NCBI GenBank assembly: GCA_951799405.1
Contig: OX637361.1
Span: 10,080,170-10,144,169, forward strand
Origin: Agapetus fuscipes
Lineage: Eukaryota; Arthropoda; Insecta; Trichoptera; Glossosomatidae
Reading direction: 5' to 3'
DNA length: 64,000 bases
The translations under genes and the position numbers were made by a program. Shown here piece by piece: positions 39,830-50,900 of the stretch. Within the stretch, counting starts at the first letter, position 1, and every line of letters starts with the position of its first letter. The notes under the pieces were generated by a model that saw only the letters and a program-made list of their open reading frames with translations, was not told the DNA's origin and ran no database searches.

Positions 39830-40072
39830 GACTTATAGGTTGGTAGACGGCTGACCACCCATGCTGTAAAAATGGTTCACTTTGCCAATGTCACCCCTGT
39901 TTCAGAGAAGGACGGCAAGAGTTGCAGGGTGTATGTCCATTTCAGGTTTGGGTTTGTATGTTATCGGTTCACATGCGGCATGTACAAACGTGAACTTTTA
40001 CGTGTCTGCTTGTGAGAATGCATATAATGTAAATCTTTAATGTTACATATCTTTGCAACTTAGATTAGATAA
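39830..40072 (+). repeat. R1 copy, full length
   Basis: CTTGACTTATAGGTTGG, GCTGTAAAAATGGTTCAC, GTCACCCCTGTTTCAG, GGACGGCAAGAGTTGCAGG, ATGCGGCATGTACAAACG and TTGCAACTTAGATTAGAT. Confidence 0.8.
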
Positions 40073-40129
40073 GATTAACTGACGTGTAGACCAAAATATG
40101 TATAAAACTAAATTCCATATCCAGTAAAT

Positions 40130-40340
40130 CTGATTGTCGGTGTTATGGCCGAGGGGACCAAGCGGGCTGATCTTTCTAACGTATTTGGAATCGAATAACT
40201 TTGGTTCGATCCCCGCTTGGGTCATTTGACCATAATTTTGACCCTGGTTCAACAGTTGCGCAAGCCCATCCCGTACCGTATACCCGTTCCGTTTGTACAC
40301 TTCTATCCGGGGAAGCGTATCACAGGTTCCTGGTTCAACA
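40130..40340 (+). mobile_element. SINE-C, headed by a Leu/Ser-type tRNA sequence
   Basis: TATGGCCGAGGGGACCAAGC is a class II tRNA A-box region, and GGTTCGATCCCCGC is a B box. The two are separated by about 50 bp, as expected for a long variable arm. A body follows (GGGTCATTTGACC, CCCATCCCGTACCG). An acceptor stem cannot be closed, so it is a SINE or tRNA pseudogene rather than a tRNA gene. The 85-codon minus-strand frame is incidental. Confidence 0.6.
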
Positions 40341-40597
40341 GATGTTATTGGGTAATTATTAATTAATAAATCATTGAAATAAACAATAATGAATTATTAA
40401 TTGATGATATAAATACCTGTTTCTGGCCAGGAAGAATAGGTTGGTGAATTGCATTCCTCTTCATAATCTTTTTTTTTTTTTAAATATGCGCGAATATTTA
40501 GGACTTGTTTCGTAGTTAACAGTTTTATAGTTAACTGATCGTAATGAAAAAAACTTTCATGCAAACTAAACGCCAAATAGATGATATCTATGTGGCC

Positions 40598-40725
40598 GAT
40601 GAAGACATTCAAGATTTGTATTAAATGAACATAAAATCTGCAACTTTTGCCGCTCCGCCCTGAAACAGGCGTGACATTTGGAAAATGAACCATTTTTACA
40701 GCATGGTTGGTCAGTCGCATACAAC
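40598..40725 (-). repeat. R1 copy, 5' half
   Basis: TAAATGAACATAAAATCTGC, TTTTGCCGCTCCGCCCTG, GGCGTGACATTTGG, and GGTTGGTCAGTCGCATAC. Confidence 0.6.
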
Positions 40726-40729
40726 ACAA

Positions 40730-41220
40730 AATATATAATACGCATCTAAGTACACATATAAAAGCATACAATGAAATAAAATAACAATGAAAATGGACCT
40801 TTCAAATTAAAAAGATTTCACATTAACCGCTATTTTTTTAATCAATTTTACAATTATTTAAAAAATAATACCTTTTTTACTTTATCCAACGCTCACCCAT
40901 TACTACCTTAATCCATTATATTATTTTTATTTATTAAATCACCCTTGTGTAAAAAAAGCCTAAAATTATAATCTAAGATTTGAGATAGCCCACATGAAAC
41001 GTATGAGAAATCACCTCAGGCTTTTTTTTTTACATAGCAAAACGCCAAAAATAAAGAGTGAATTATTATGAGGGGGTGATTAAAGCGACGCTAAGAATAA
41101 AATCGTCAAAAATACATCAAGTTCTTTGTTCCTTGGATATTGGGTCATTTGGCTAAACACAAGTCACTTTTATACTATAGTAAGAATTTAATCTAAGTTG
41201 CAATCATATTTGATTCAATA
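40730..41220. other. No gene recognised
   Basis: AT-rich sequence with homopolymer runs only. Confidence 0.5.
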
Positions 41221-41221
41221 T

Positions 41222-41590
41222 TGTTACGAATGTGTGATTGTGTGTCTGTGTGAGTTGGTATGCGTTGTCTCTGTGAGGTCTCTAGATGTAGGTACTTAAA
41301 TGATTGTACTTGTAGATATTGTGTATAGTGTTAACTCGAATATTCAAATAAAATATTCTTGCAAGGTCTCGCGTGTGCCAGAATAACTCTTGTACACCTA
41401 TAAATAGTGACCGAGATGCTCTGCAGAAGACTTGTATCTGAACCGTTGCGTTGAGCTAAACAGTTCAAAAGCAACCCTGTGTACGACCCGTACGTGAACC
41501 GCATCTTGAAAAAAATTGTGCAAAATAAATAACAGCTTTTTGTATTTAATTAAAGTGTAATTCATTAAATAGTTTCAGTTTTTCTATATT
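41222..41590 (+). mobile_element. Possible LTR fragment
   Basis: It starts TGTTACGAATG, has ACCTATAAATAGTGACCG (TATA box), then a GTTGCGTTGAGC region and AATAAATAACAGC. The order resembles the LTR-like sequences at 18199 and 45285, but no CA end or second LTR is evident. Confidence 0.35.
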
Positions 41591-41914
41591 TACTCAAAAA
41601 CTCTTGACATTAAAAAAAATTGGCCCGATATTGCACTAACCAATGTATAGTTCTGTAAGTAATTAAAAAGAAAAAAAAATCCAAAATAAAGCACACACGA
41701 AAAAAACGCTACAAATGTGAAAAAAACGTTTATTTTAAATATTTTTTTGTGGCGACAATTTTTGAGTGATATATTTTGTTTAAACTTTCTAATTAAAATA
41801 AAACAATAATAAACATACTTGATTTTTTCATTACTGTAACTTTTTTGCTAAGACCATTAAGTGTAAGAAACAAAAACGGCAGATTTAGGGTATAAAGTGC
41901 TCTTAAAATGTAAA

Positions 41915-42062
41915 GATATGGAACATTGGGGATTCATATTATATGCATTACCACAAGCAGACACGTACAAATTCGCACTTACACATGCCGCATGTGAACC
42001 TACAATATAAAAACTGAAATCTCAAATTGACATACACCCTGCAACTCTTGCCGGCAAAGTGA
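41915..42062 (-). repeat. R1 copy, 3' half
   Basis: GATTCATATTATATGCATTACC, AGCAGACACGTACAAATTCGC, ACATGCCGCATGTGAACC and CTCTTGCCGG, then an abrupt end. Confidence 0.65.
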
Positions 42063-42507
42063 AACTCAAAGCAAAGTAAATTTTCTTGGTTATTAGGTCA
42101 CTTGGTTAAAACCACTCAAGTTTTTTTCAGATGAAAAAATTATAAATTAAACATATGAAAAAAATTTAGAAGTGGTCTTCAGGATTAGATCTGTCTATGG
42201 GTATTATATGTTATTTTGTGGATAAATAAGAGTAAAGATCAATAGCAATTTGTTATGCAATCTGTATTGGTTTATTTTGGTCCATATTAATTTTTCACGT
42301 GAGCCTGCATCTCGATTTGCTTTCCCCCCATCAATTATGCATTCCTGTGAATATTTCAACACACGGCATCACGTCCGGACTTGCATATCGAGTGATATAA
42401 TATGTCGTCTACACATCGTCACTTCTGCATGCCATTTTGACATTTCTACTCAAATAAATGCTAAAATAATACCTCAAAATAATGCATTTCTAATTTCAAT
42501 ACCTTAA

Positions 42508-42744
42508 AGGTAAAACACTGAATAAGTGACATATGAAGCTAGCATTGGTTTCTCAGATAAATGCACCTTTTTCCTATTTTCTACAAGAGAAAACACTAGA
42601 AAATGTTTAAAAATCCTGTAATGTAGAAGTTTTTTCTTGAGCACTGTTTTATAATTAGTTCGCTTCCTATGCAAAATTACACCCAATACAATGTTTAATC
42701 GACGATTTCTCAAATCAGTGAACCAGTACTTATTTAGTTTTACC
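42508..42744. mobile_element. piggyBac-like MITE (237 bp)
   Basis: TTAA lies at both ends (42504-42507 and 42745-42748). Inside are AGGTAAAACACTGAATAAG and the inverted CTTATTTAGTTTTACC. TTAA target duplication is diagnostic of piggyBac-type elements. A truncated copy is at 9979. The minus-strand 101-codon frame is incidental. Confidence 0.75.
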
Positions 42745-42804
42745 TTAAAGGTGGCAATTTGTTCTTGTGGAGCAAAACATGGGACATTCAGAAATACGAA
42801 ATAG

Positions 42805-43115
42805 ACCACCTAGATACGGTCAAGATGTGGATTTGGAGGAAAATGGCCAAGACATTTTGGGTGGAAAAGAAGTCTGACGAAAAGGTGTTGCAAGAAATAA
42901 AAGAAAGAGGAGATCTTATAACTTACTCAATTTGACATAGCACCTGTCTTAGCAACATCTTTGGAGGAGAAATCTTGGCATGACGAACGATTGGTTTACC
43001 AAAAACTTCTTACTTACAGTTATATTTTGAAGTGGCTCATGTACGTCTCCTATTATTCTCCCCAACAGAGACATATTGGTAGCTCAACAAAGCACTGTCT
43101 TTAGTAGATGATGAT
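42805..43115 (+). mobile_element. LINE-X C-terminal fragment
   Basis: It encodes DTVKMWIWRKMAKTFWVEK, then SDEKVLQEIKERGDLI, a stop, and frameshifted pieces matching the rest of the LINE-X C-terminus, ending at GTCTTTAGTAGATGATGATGG (the FEDDDD-like end). The pattern is that of insect LINE proteins whose C-terminus has W-RRM-KISW and EVLQE. Confidence 0.75.
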
Positions 43116-43189
43116 GGTTTTTCTGCGAAAAACAGGAATGATCTCTCACACAGCATAGGAGAGCAGGATAGAAGCGTTTGAGATCTTAA

Positions 43190-43345
43190 ATTATTCTCGA
43201 CGTTCTGTTGGCGTCCGAGCTAACGTCTTAGCTAACTAAAAACAGCAGACTTGTCTTCAGTGTTCATCGTTAATCATCGCGCAGAAAGGGTGTTTTTTAA
43301 AGACGTTGCCTATGACGCCAACGAAACGTCGAGAATAATGTGAGC
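43190..43345. repeat. Foldback structure with GAAACGTC motif
   Basis: ATTATTCTCGACGTTCTGTTGGCGTC on the left pairs with GACGCCAACGAAACGTCGAGAATAAT on the right with few mismatches. The arms are separated by about 90 bp. It resembles the other foldbacks by the GAAACGTC word but lacks a CTGANGA box. No target duplication was found. Confidence 0.6.
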
Positions 43346-43504
43346 TCTGCTGTAAAGATTTGTTAAATATCCGAAAATGGGGAATTATATTAGAAAAAAT
43401 ATTTTCATTTGGCAAACAAGTACCTACAAAATTGCTGTCAACCAAAATAAAATATGCACTCTAAACCGTAAAATGAGAGTGGACCAAAGAGACTGTGTTA
43501 CCAA

Positions 43505-44062
43505 CTTGATTCTGTGCAAAGAAGAACGGTGAAGCTGATTGATGATTCTACTCTCATAGCCAACCTACATTCTCTCGAGCACAGAAGGAAAGATGGAATG
43601 ATCAGTTCTTCTAAAGTGACTATAATGGCTTCTGTTCTGATGAAATATGCTCACTTATACCTCCTCATCTCGTCACAACAAGGGCAACTTGTATAACGAC
43701 TCACACTATCCCTTTGCAGTCGATATCAAAACTATGAGAACTTGGTGTTTTCACGACTCATTTATTTGCCAAACTGCCCGCTTATGGAACGAGATACCGA
43801 TATCTGTGTCTCAACTCCAATTTAATCTTACCCTATCTAAAACAATATCAATCGCGGCTTCCTCTCAGTGTCTCAAAACAAAGCCAGCGCAACGCAACAC
43901 ACACCACAACACTACACAGCTAACAGTCGTGCAACAAAGGATAAAGACATCAGCTGCCACATCACCAACACCTCTGCAGCACCACAACAACTGTTATAGA
44001 CCCCTATAATCTCTGAAATCAAGGAAACCTCCCGCACAGGCTTCCTTAAAAAAAAAAGGAAG
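43505..44062 (+). mobile_element. LINE-Y C-terminal fragment with 3' UTR
   Basis: One frame gives LDSVQRRTVKLIDD and LHSLEHRRKDG. After frameshifts another gives PFAVDIKTMRTWCFH and DSFICQTARLWNEIP. A 3' UTR (CACCTCTGCAGCACC, GACCCCTATAATCTCTG, CTCCCGCACAGGCTTCCTT and an A-run) ends near 44062. The same 3' UTR follows the SINE-B copy at 45795. Confidence 0.75.
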
Positions 44063-44369
44063 ACTGCTGAATGTTTAGTTTTCATGTGTAGGGATATGAA
44101 ACACAAATGCAAACGTAGGACACAGATGGCTGGCCTGACTCTGGATTAGGGAATCTCCTACTACAGTAGAGGGGATGGCGGGTACGGAACATAAAACAGG
44201 ATTTTGACGGAGAAGGACAAAGGCGTCTGGAAAATTTGGGAGGGAAAATCCGTTTTCTTTGATATTTGTTTCTGGCGTAGAGTGAAACCATAACCTGTGA
44301 TAGAGTGAGGTATAAAAAACAGTCTTGGTATAAAAGAGTAAGACTTAAAAATATGTTTGCACAAAAAAG

Positions 44370-44470
44370 TGATAAATAGGTTCAACTCGCCACATGCGAC
44401 CCCTTCGGGGATAACGCGGCAAGAAGTTACACTATATGTGTAGCTTAGTTGCGTTTTTTTTTTTTTTAGT
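44370..44470 (+). mobile_element. SINE-A copy, 3' end
   Basis: AATAGGTTCAACTCGCC, TTCGGGGATAACGCGGC, GTTACACTATATGTGTAGC and a T-run. Confidence 0.75.
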
Positions 44471-44544
44471 GAGATATAAAAAGTATCGTTACTTCATAAA
44501 TGAAGAACACATACAAAAGGGTTACAATTCCTTAACTAATATGT

Positions 44545-44775
44545 TGCTATAAGGCTGACCGCAGATACTTTAAAAATTGGTTCACGTTTCCAATATCACC
44601 CCTTTTTTCGGGGAAAGTCATAAAGATTTGCAAAGTTTATATTTGTTTGAGTTTTGGATTTCTTTGTCGGTACACATGCAGCGTGTGTAAGCGCGAACTT
44701 GCAAGTGCCTGCTTGTGAACATGCATTCAATATGAATCTTAAATGATAATTTGCATATCTTGTTAACTTAAATTG
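44545..44775 (+). repeat. R1 copy
   Basis: GCTATAAGGCTGACCGC, AATTGGTTCACG, CACATGCAGCGTGTGTAAGCG and TGCATTCAATATGAATC, then the GTTAACTTAAATTG end. Confidence 0.7.
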
Positions 44776-45284
44776 TAGTTATTTTTAACTAGGTATTTAG
44801 AGAAGAAGTGCTTGATTAAATAAACCTTTCAAGTATTAGACAGAATATTTTTTTATACACCATGACCGTAGTCTTTTTTTCATTCACTTTTATAAACAGG
44901 CAAAGAATATCACTCCAATTGGAAAACCACTTTAATTTTCCATCTAAAAATCCAACCATATAATAAACTCAATCTCAAGTTGTGTTGCCTGACTTCAATA
45001 AACCGTAACTCTGTCTATTTGAAACAAAGAGTTCGCCAAGCCTTATTTATCGCGCTAACCATCCCGTAAAGATCGGCGAAAAAAGCCTCGGAGAAAAAGC
45101 GGATTGTGAAAAATATGGCTAAAGTATCCGGCAGTTCTTTTTTTATCAGCAAAAGAATGACGCAAGAAACAGATGTTGGCGAACTTGACGTAGCGTCTCT
45201 TCAATTTCAAGAAATCGGAAAAAAATGTGGTATTTTCTTGTGAAATATACGAAATAACTGTGTATTTATTTTATGTGATAAATA
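44776..45284. other. No gene recognised
   Basis: AT-rich; no motif-bearing ORF or repeat. Confidence 0.5.
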
Positions 45285-45580
45285 TAGTGCAATAAACTAT
45301 GGATTCGTTGTACGTGAGCCTAAGCACGCTGGTTGGTGTGTGACGTCTCTGGTATAGTGTGGAACAATACTCTACTAGGAAATATCTACCATGTTCTCGA
45401 ACAATCAAAAAACGTCTCTGCCGCACATATAAATACGAGCAAAGATTATGTGACACATGTACACACAACGCGAAGACATGTAAGCAGAGAGTGAGGAGTG
45501 AACAATTATATTGTAAACGATTTTGTGAAAAAATAATCTTGTACAATAAATTTAAATCGCAATTTAATTAAAAGAACCCC
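45285..45580 (+). mobile_element. LTR-like fragment, related to 18199-18590
   Basis: ACGTGAGCCTAAGCACG, GGTATAGTGTGGAAC, AACGTCTCTGCCGCAC, ATATAAATACGAGC (TATA box) and AAAGATTATGTGACAC align in order with the other copy. The end TTTAATTAAAAGAACCCC resembles the 3' end of the LTR at 18957 (TTTAATTAAAAGAACCC). Short ORFs here are incidental. Confidence 0.5.
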
Positions 45581-45624
45581 AAGTCAAATGATGTATGTTT
45601 GACTAGCCATACCGTAAAAAAACA

Positions 45625-46230
45625 TCATGGGTTGGAAGGAAGTCTAATGAAAAAGTGTTGCAAGAAGTTAAAGAAAGAAAAGTTCTTATTAGTCAAATTT
45701 TATGAGAAAAATCAAGCTAAATGGAAACTCGATTATACTTGGTACCTTTCTTAGCAACATCTTTGAAGGAAAACTTCTGGAAAGATGAACAAGACCGGTC
45801 CGTAGCTCAGTGGTAACACTGCGGACTCTGAACGGGAAGGTTGTGGGTTCGAATCCCGGCGGAGCACAAAAAATATACCATTTATATTTTCAAATTTGCT
45901 CTTCGCTGGGTTGAAAAATTCATAAACCTTTACCAATGACCGGTCACCAAAGGTCCATACAGCCTTACAGCAACTGGGTCTTGCTTTAGTATTGGTGCTT
46001 TGTAGCGACGACCAAGCTCGTACACCTCTGCGGCACTACAAAAAGTGTCATAGACCCCTAGAGTCTTTAGAATCTAGGGAGTCTCCCGCACAGGATTTCT
46101 TAAAAAAAATAAAAAAAGTCAACCAAGAACTTCATACTTCCACGAATTGAAGCTTCCTAGAAGAATCCTATTCGCAATCAACATAGAATGGCTGGCACAA
46201 CAAGGCACTGCCTTTAGAAGATGATGATGT
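45625..46230 (+). mobile_element. LINE-X fragment interrupted by SINE-B
   Basis: The left part has AATGAAAAAGTGTTGCAAGAAG and TTAGCAACATCTTTGAAGG up to GATGAACAAGA. The right part resumes at GTCAACCAAGAACTTCATACTTCC and runs to GAATGGCTGGCAC and TGCCTTTAGAAGATGATGATG. Confidence 0.7.
45795..46112 (+). mobile_element. SINE-B with a LINE-Y-like 3' tail
   Basis: CCGTAGCTCAGTGGTAACAC (A box) and GGTTCGAATCCCGGCGG (B box) head the element. The body (CTTTACCAATGACCGG, CAGCAACTGGGTCTTGC, ACGACCAAGCTCGTA) reaches 46021. The remaining 90 bp (CACCTCTGCGGCACTAC, GACCCCTAGAGTC, CTCCCGCACAGGATTTC and an A-rich end) match the LINE-Y 3' UTR at 43968-44062. Confidence 0.75.
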
Positions 46231-46354
46231 AAAAAAATAGTTTAGTGTTGCCAATGTTTCTTATTTTTTATAGAAAAGCAGCAAAAATGCCATACTTAGG
46301 TGCAGTTATCACACACGATGCAAAAAAACAAATAAATTGCACATGTTTTAGCAC

Positions 46355-46500
46355 TTCTGAAAGCGTTGTGCTTGATGGGGTGGTCCACATGTAGCGTGTG
46401 GAATCTATTTATTTTTACAGGTGAGGCGTAATACGGAGCGCTTACAGCATCATTTGAAGTTGGGCATCTAAGCTTCCTAGAAAGCTGGTTCTCATTTAAA
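46355..46500 (-). mobile_element. SINE-A copy, 3' half, eroded
   Basis: GGTCCACATGTAGCGTGTGG, TTATTTTTACAGGTGAGGCG, and CTAGAAAGCTGGTTCTC are the inverted body. Confidence 0.5.
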
Positions 46501-46557
46501 GTTAAGTTAATTAATATTTTTCAGGGTTTGGTGGTTTACACAGTGAAAGTCCATTGT

Positions 46558-46798
46558 ATAATTAATTAAATAAATACACTGTTTTAATTCACTTATTATT
46601 TTATTTTAAATATGTCAAACGTTTTCGCCTAAAAAGGCAAAAGAAGAGAATTAAGAAAGAGAGAATTAGAAGAAGAGAATTTAATTTTGATTTGTCATTG
46701 TCATTGTCCTGAGGATGCCTTTTTAGGCGAAAACGTTTGATATATTTAAAATAAAATAATAAGTGAATTAAAACTGTGTATTTATTTAATTAATTAAG
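46558..46798. repeat. Foldback element with about 80-bp arms
   Basis: The left arm (about 46558-46639) and right arm (about 46715-46798) are near-perfect inverted copies, with about two mismatches seen by eye. Shared words are TTTTAATTCACTTATTATTT, CAAACGTTTTCGCCT and TTAAATAAATACAC. The loop is purine-rich, about 75 bp. It could be a MITE or two head-to-head element ends. A hammerhead-like core spans the loop side of the right arm. Confidence 0.85.
46710..46735 (+). ncRNA. Hammerhead-like core motif
   Basis: CCTGAGGATGCC, a T-run and AGGCGAAAACG contain CTGAGGA (fits CUGANGA), a GCCT/AGGC stem and GAAA in order. An extra T lies between the box and stem II, and no clear cleavage-side strand is seen, so activity is uncertain. 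Confidence 0.35.
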
Positions 46799-46844
46799 TA
46801 AATTAAATTATTTTTTCGAAGTAAACACCACAATGAGAAATTAT

Positions 46845-47010
46845 TTTTGAGATCCTTGTTGAGGGTCGATCCGTAGCACCCTAGCATGGAAAGCAAGCAT
46901 TCTACCAACTGAGCTATAGACCGGACTTAAAATGGAAATTTTGCGGGTCTTGAAAGAGTATGTTCTCATTTCTTGTGAAGGTTGAGTAAACCTTGCCGAA
47001 ACCACGATCT
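46845..47010 (-). mobile_element. SINE-A copy, 5' half
   Basis: GGGTCGATCCGTAGC (B-box region, changed), GCATTCTACCAACTGAGCTATAG (A box), and TTCTCATTTCTTGTGAAGGTTGAGTAAACC beyond it in unexpected order. This suggests rearrangement. Confidence 0.6.
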
Positions 47011-47755
47011 GTGATGAAATGAGAATATTATTTGATATTTTTGTTTTCAATAAGACTTCTAACAATGGCAGGACATGATGGGGTCCGGTTGGCCGCCGTC
47101 CAACGTTCTGTATTGTAAAATCTATTTCAGCTTATATTGCCGATGTCCATGCAAAATATAATGCTAAGATGATTGATGTTTCAGCTGCATACTAAAGTAA
47201 CCAATCTACCGCAGTATATTTGATATTCCTTGGCAACTTCATAGAAATTTTCGTTCTGAATATCGCAAGAAATTCAGGCGTGCGAGGTATTGAATTGCAT
47301 TAAGCAGTGGAGTCGGAACATTCCGAATTGCCCTTTGTGGGGTGACATCATAGGTTAAGAAGGCAAGGGTACATTTAGCAATCAAAAATGCAAATGCAAT
47401 CACGTGAATTACATTAAAAAATGAATTTCACGTCAAATTCATAATTTGAACTTAAAAAAGTATATACTGAACATATGTGACATTTGAGGGAGAGCTTTGT
47501 AGTAATGTTTAAGTCTACAAACGTATTCATTTTAAGATATACCTACCTTTTGAATTTCCTTCTGTATCTTTAAGGCTGTTGTCTTTAAACTGTATATGTA
47601 TAAATATATAAATAACACATACTAGGGATTTAGTTAACAGTGAGTGAAAATCCATGAACATTATTTAAAACATTCAAACTGTAGCTCAACAGAAAACTTC
47701 ATGTTGAACTTTAAAAAGTGAGGTTGTACAATATGGCGTTGGTAAATCTGATCCT
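47011..47755. other. No gene recognised
   Basis: AT-rich unassigned sequence. Confidence 0.5.
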
Positions 47756-47939
47756 AATAGGGCACTCGATTAGACATAGCACCTGTCGAGGGCAAAATCT
47801 TGGGAAGACAAACAAGAGGTCGCCCAAGAACTTCATACTTCAAAGATGTGAAGCGGCTCATGGATATCTCCTCTTATTCGCATCTCAAGAGGATGGCAAC
47901 AGACAGAGACAAATTTTCGCTCCCCCAGTTCTTGTTTAC

Positions 47940-50900
47940 TCAAACAAACTACTTGGGGCTCAAAGTTGGTATGTCACGGAGGTACATATCTTGCTGGGAG
48001 ATATGTACCACTTAAATACCGTGTAACGCCATATACCAACATAGTCCTACTCCTAGCGTCCACGTGTGGCCATTTAGCCCCGCGAGCCCCGGGCAATGTG
48101 GTCACTGGCAATACCAGCAGCCATAGCAGATAGGAGAGGGCGATGGCGAGCTTCCGGCGCCATAAAACCGGATCCCCCAACTAAGGGAAGGATAACCCTG
48201 ACAGAAAAACCCTGGTCCTCCTGGTAGGGGGTTGGGCGAAGGGCTAACAACCCTTTCCTGCAAAAATTAAAAATGTTGCAAATCCCGCATATCAATGCCT
48301 CGGACAAAATAGACACCGGAGACGACCCAAGCACGATACTAGGCTACGAATCGGATTTTGGAATGTGCTGAGCTTAAATAGACCGGGCTCAACCCAGATT
48401 GTTACGGAAGAGCTGGCTAGGTACAATCTGGATGTGACAGCTGTGCAAGAGGTGAGGTGGCCGGGTAGGGGTGAGAAGATGATTGGTCAATCCACCATCT
48501 TCTACAGTGGTACGAACAACGACCGACATGAATTCGGAACAGGCTTTGTCGTAAGCCAGAACGCTAGAAGGGCAGTGTTATCTTATGAACCAATTAACGA
48601 GCGGATTTGCGTACTTCGGCTAAAGGGCCGACGGCGTAACTTAGCTCTCATTTGTGTACATGCGCCCACTGAAAGCGATGACGATGACAACAAAAACGCC
48701 TTTTATGATTTGTTGGAATCCACCTACGACCGACTACCACGGTATGACATAAAATGTGTATTGGGTGACTTGAATGCCAAAGTTGGTAGAGAAGAATGTT
48801 TTGTACCCTCCATTGGAACAAACAGCCTTCATGAAAACAGCAACGATAATGGTATGAGAGTCATCCACTTTGCCTCAGCACGACAAATGTCAATCATGGG
48901 CACAATTTTTCCACACAAAGAAATCCACAAGGGAACGTGGAAGTCTCACGATGGTAGAACAGTGAATCAAATTGACCACCTTTTCGTTGAAAGGAAACAT
49001 CTAAGAATGATTCATGATGTTCGGAGCTATCGGGGGGCAGACTGTGACACAGATCACTTCCTATCTGTGGCAATTTTCAAAGAAAAAATATTGAGTCATA
49101 ATAAATCAAAACCGTCTACAAGACTAAGATATAATCTGGACATCCTGAACAATAAAGAGGGATTAGAAAGGTATAGAAAAGGCATCAATGACCAATTGCA
49201 CAACCTGGGTGAGAGTCAGGTGGCAACTGAAGAAATAACTGAAGCCAGTGATAACCAGTACTCGGAATTTCAGATGTCTCAAGATGAAGTCATGGATGAA
49301 GTCTCAAGTATGGAAGAAAGTGATCCTACAGCAAACCAGCTGAGGGTTGAAGAGTCTTGGAAGCTAATTATGCAGGTTATTAAGCAAACTGCTGAAAAGG
49401 AGATTGGGAAGATGGATCAACATGCAAGTAAGCCATGGTTTGATGAGGAATGCAGGCGTGCTGTTATGTGGCGGAAGAAACTCAGAAACTGTCTTCTTCA
49501 AGGAAGTAACCAACACCTGGAGAATGAATGGAAAGGAAGAAAAAGACAAGTACGAAACCTCCTGAGAGCCAAAAAACGCTTGCATCATAAGCGGCTGATG
49601 GAGAAGCTTGAGAGTGACAATAGGGATGGAAGAAACTCTAGGAAATTCTTTGATTCCGTCAGAAAGGCGAAGTGTAGATTTCAACAGCGTAGTAGCCAGA
49701 TAAGGGATGAACAGGGAAACATCATTGCTGATCGAGATCAAATACTTGACGTGTGGAAGAATCATTTCACTGAATTGCTGCGAGGTGAGAGTCCGGATAA
49801 TCCTTTGCAACCATCTAGAGTTCTCACGGTGGAACCCGAAGTTCCTCCACCAAGTCGAGATGAGGTAGTACAGGCAATTAAGAGTTTAAAGAAGTCAAGA
49901 GCTCCTGGAAACGATGATATCCCTGCTGAGTTACTGAAATGTGGCGGAGAAGCCTTAGAAAATGCTCTGTGGGGTCTTTATCAGGATGTTTGGAAACATG
50001 AGGTACTGCCAGATAGCTGGAAAGTTGCACTATTGTGTCCAATACATAAAAAAGGAGACAAAATGCTATGCTCTAATTATAGAGGTATCTCACTTCTTCC
50101 AGCGGCATACAAAATATTGTCTAGTATTCTGGTAAGAAGAATTATGCCATATGCTGAATGTGCTCTTGGAGAGTACCAAGCAGGTTTCAGAAGGAATCGG
50201 AGCACAACCGACCAGATCTTTTCTTTGAGGCAAATATTAGAGAAGAAGTGGGAATATGCTCAAGAAACTCATTGCTTTTTTGTCGACTTCAAGACTGCTT
50301 ATGACTCAGTGCATCGTTTGGGGCTGTGGAGCGTTTTACAAGACTATGGAATTCCTGGAAAACTCATCAAACTGGTTCAGATATCCATAGAAAATTCAAG
50401 AGCTCAAATACTGCTGCAGGGACAGGTCTCGGATCCCTTTGAGATCAGTTCAGGCCTAAAGCAGGGTGACGCCCTTTCTCCATTGCTCTTCAACCTAGCC
50501 TTAGAAAAGGTCGTGAGAGAAACCAAACCTGTGTATGGTGGAATCACCATAGGAAGTACCATTAGGCTGCTGGGATATGCGGATGATGTGGTGCTTCTGG
50601 GAGAGAACGCTGCACAGCTCCGGGCGCTCTTCTTACCAATGGAGAGAATGGCAAGGAGGATAGGATTGAGAATTAATGAGGGGAAAACTGAATACTTGCC
50701 TGTGGCGCGGCGGGATATTCAAGAAGATTTGAATGTAGATAATTACAAGTTTAAGAACTGCAATTCATTCAAATACTTGGGTACCCTTATAAATGACAAA
50801 AATATCCTATCCTCAGAATTACATGCCCGAATTCACTCCGGCAATAATGCTTTTTTTGGCCTTAGAGGGCTATTGTGCTCAAAATGGCTATCCCGCTCCA

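Noticed and set aside
43190..43345. Hammerhead ribozyme in the foldback
   Set aside because: GAAACGTC is present but no CUGANGA-type box lies at the right distance on either strand.
48365..48367. GTG as the true start of the LINE ORF
   Set aside because: Conserved endonuclease residues lie immediately upstream in the same frame, so the GTG is an internal Val codon.
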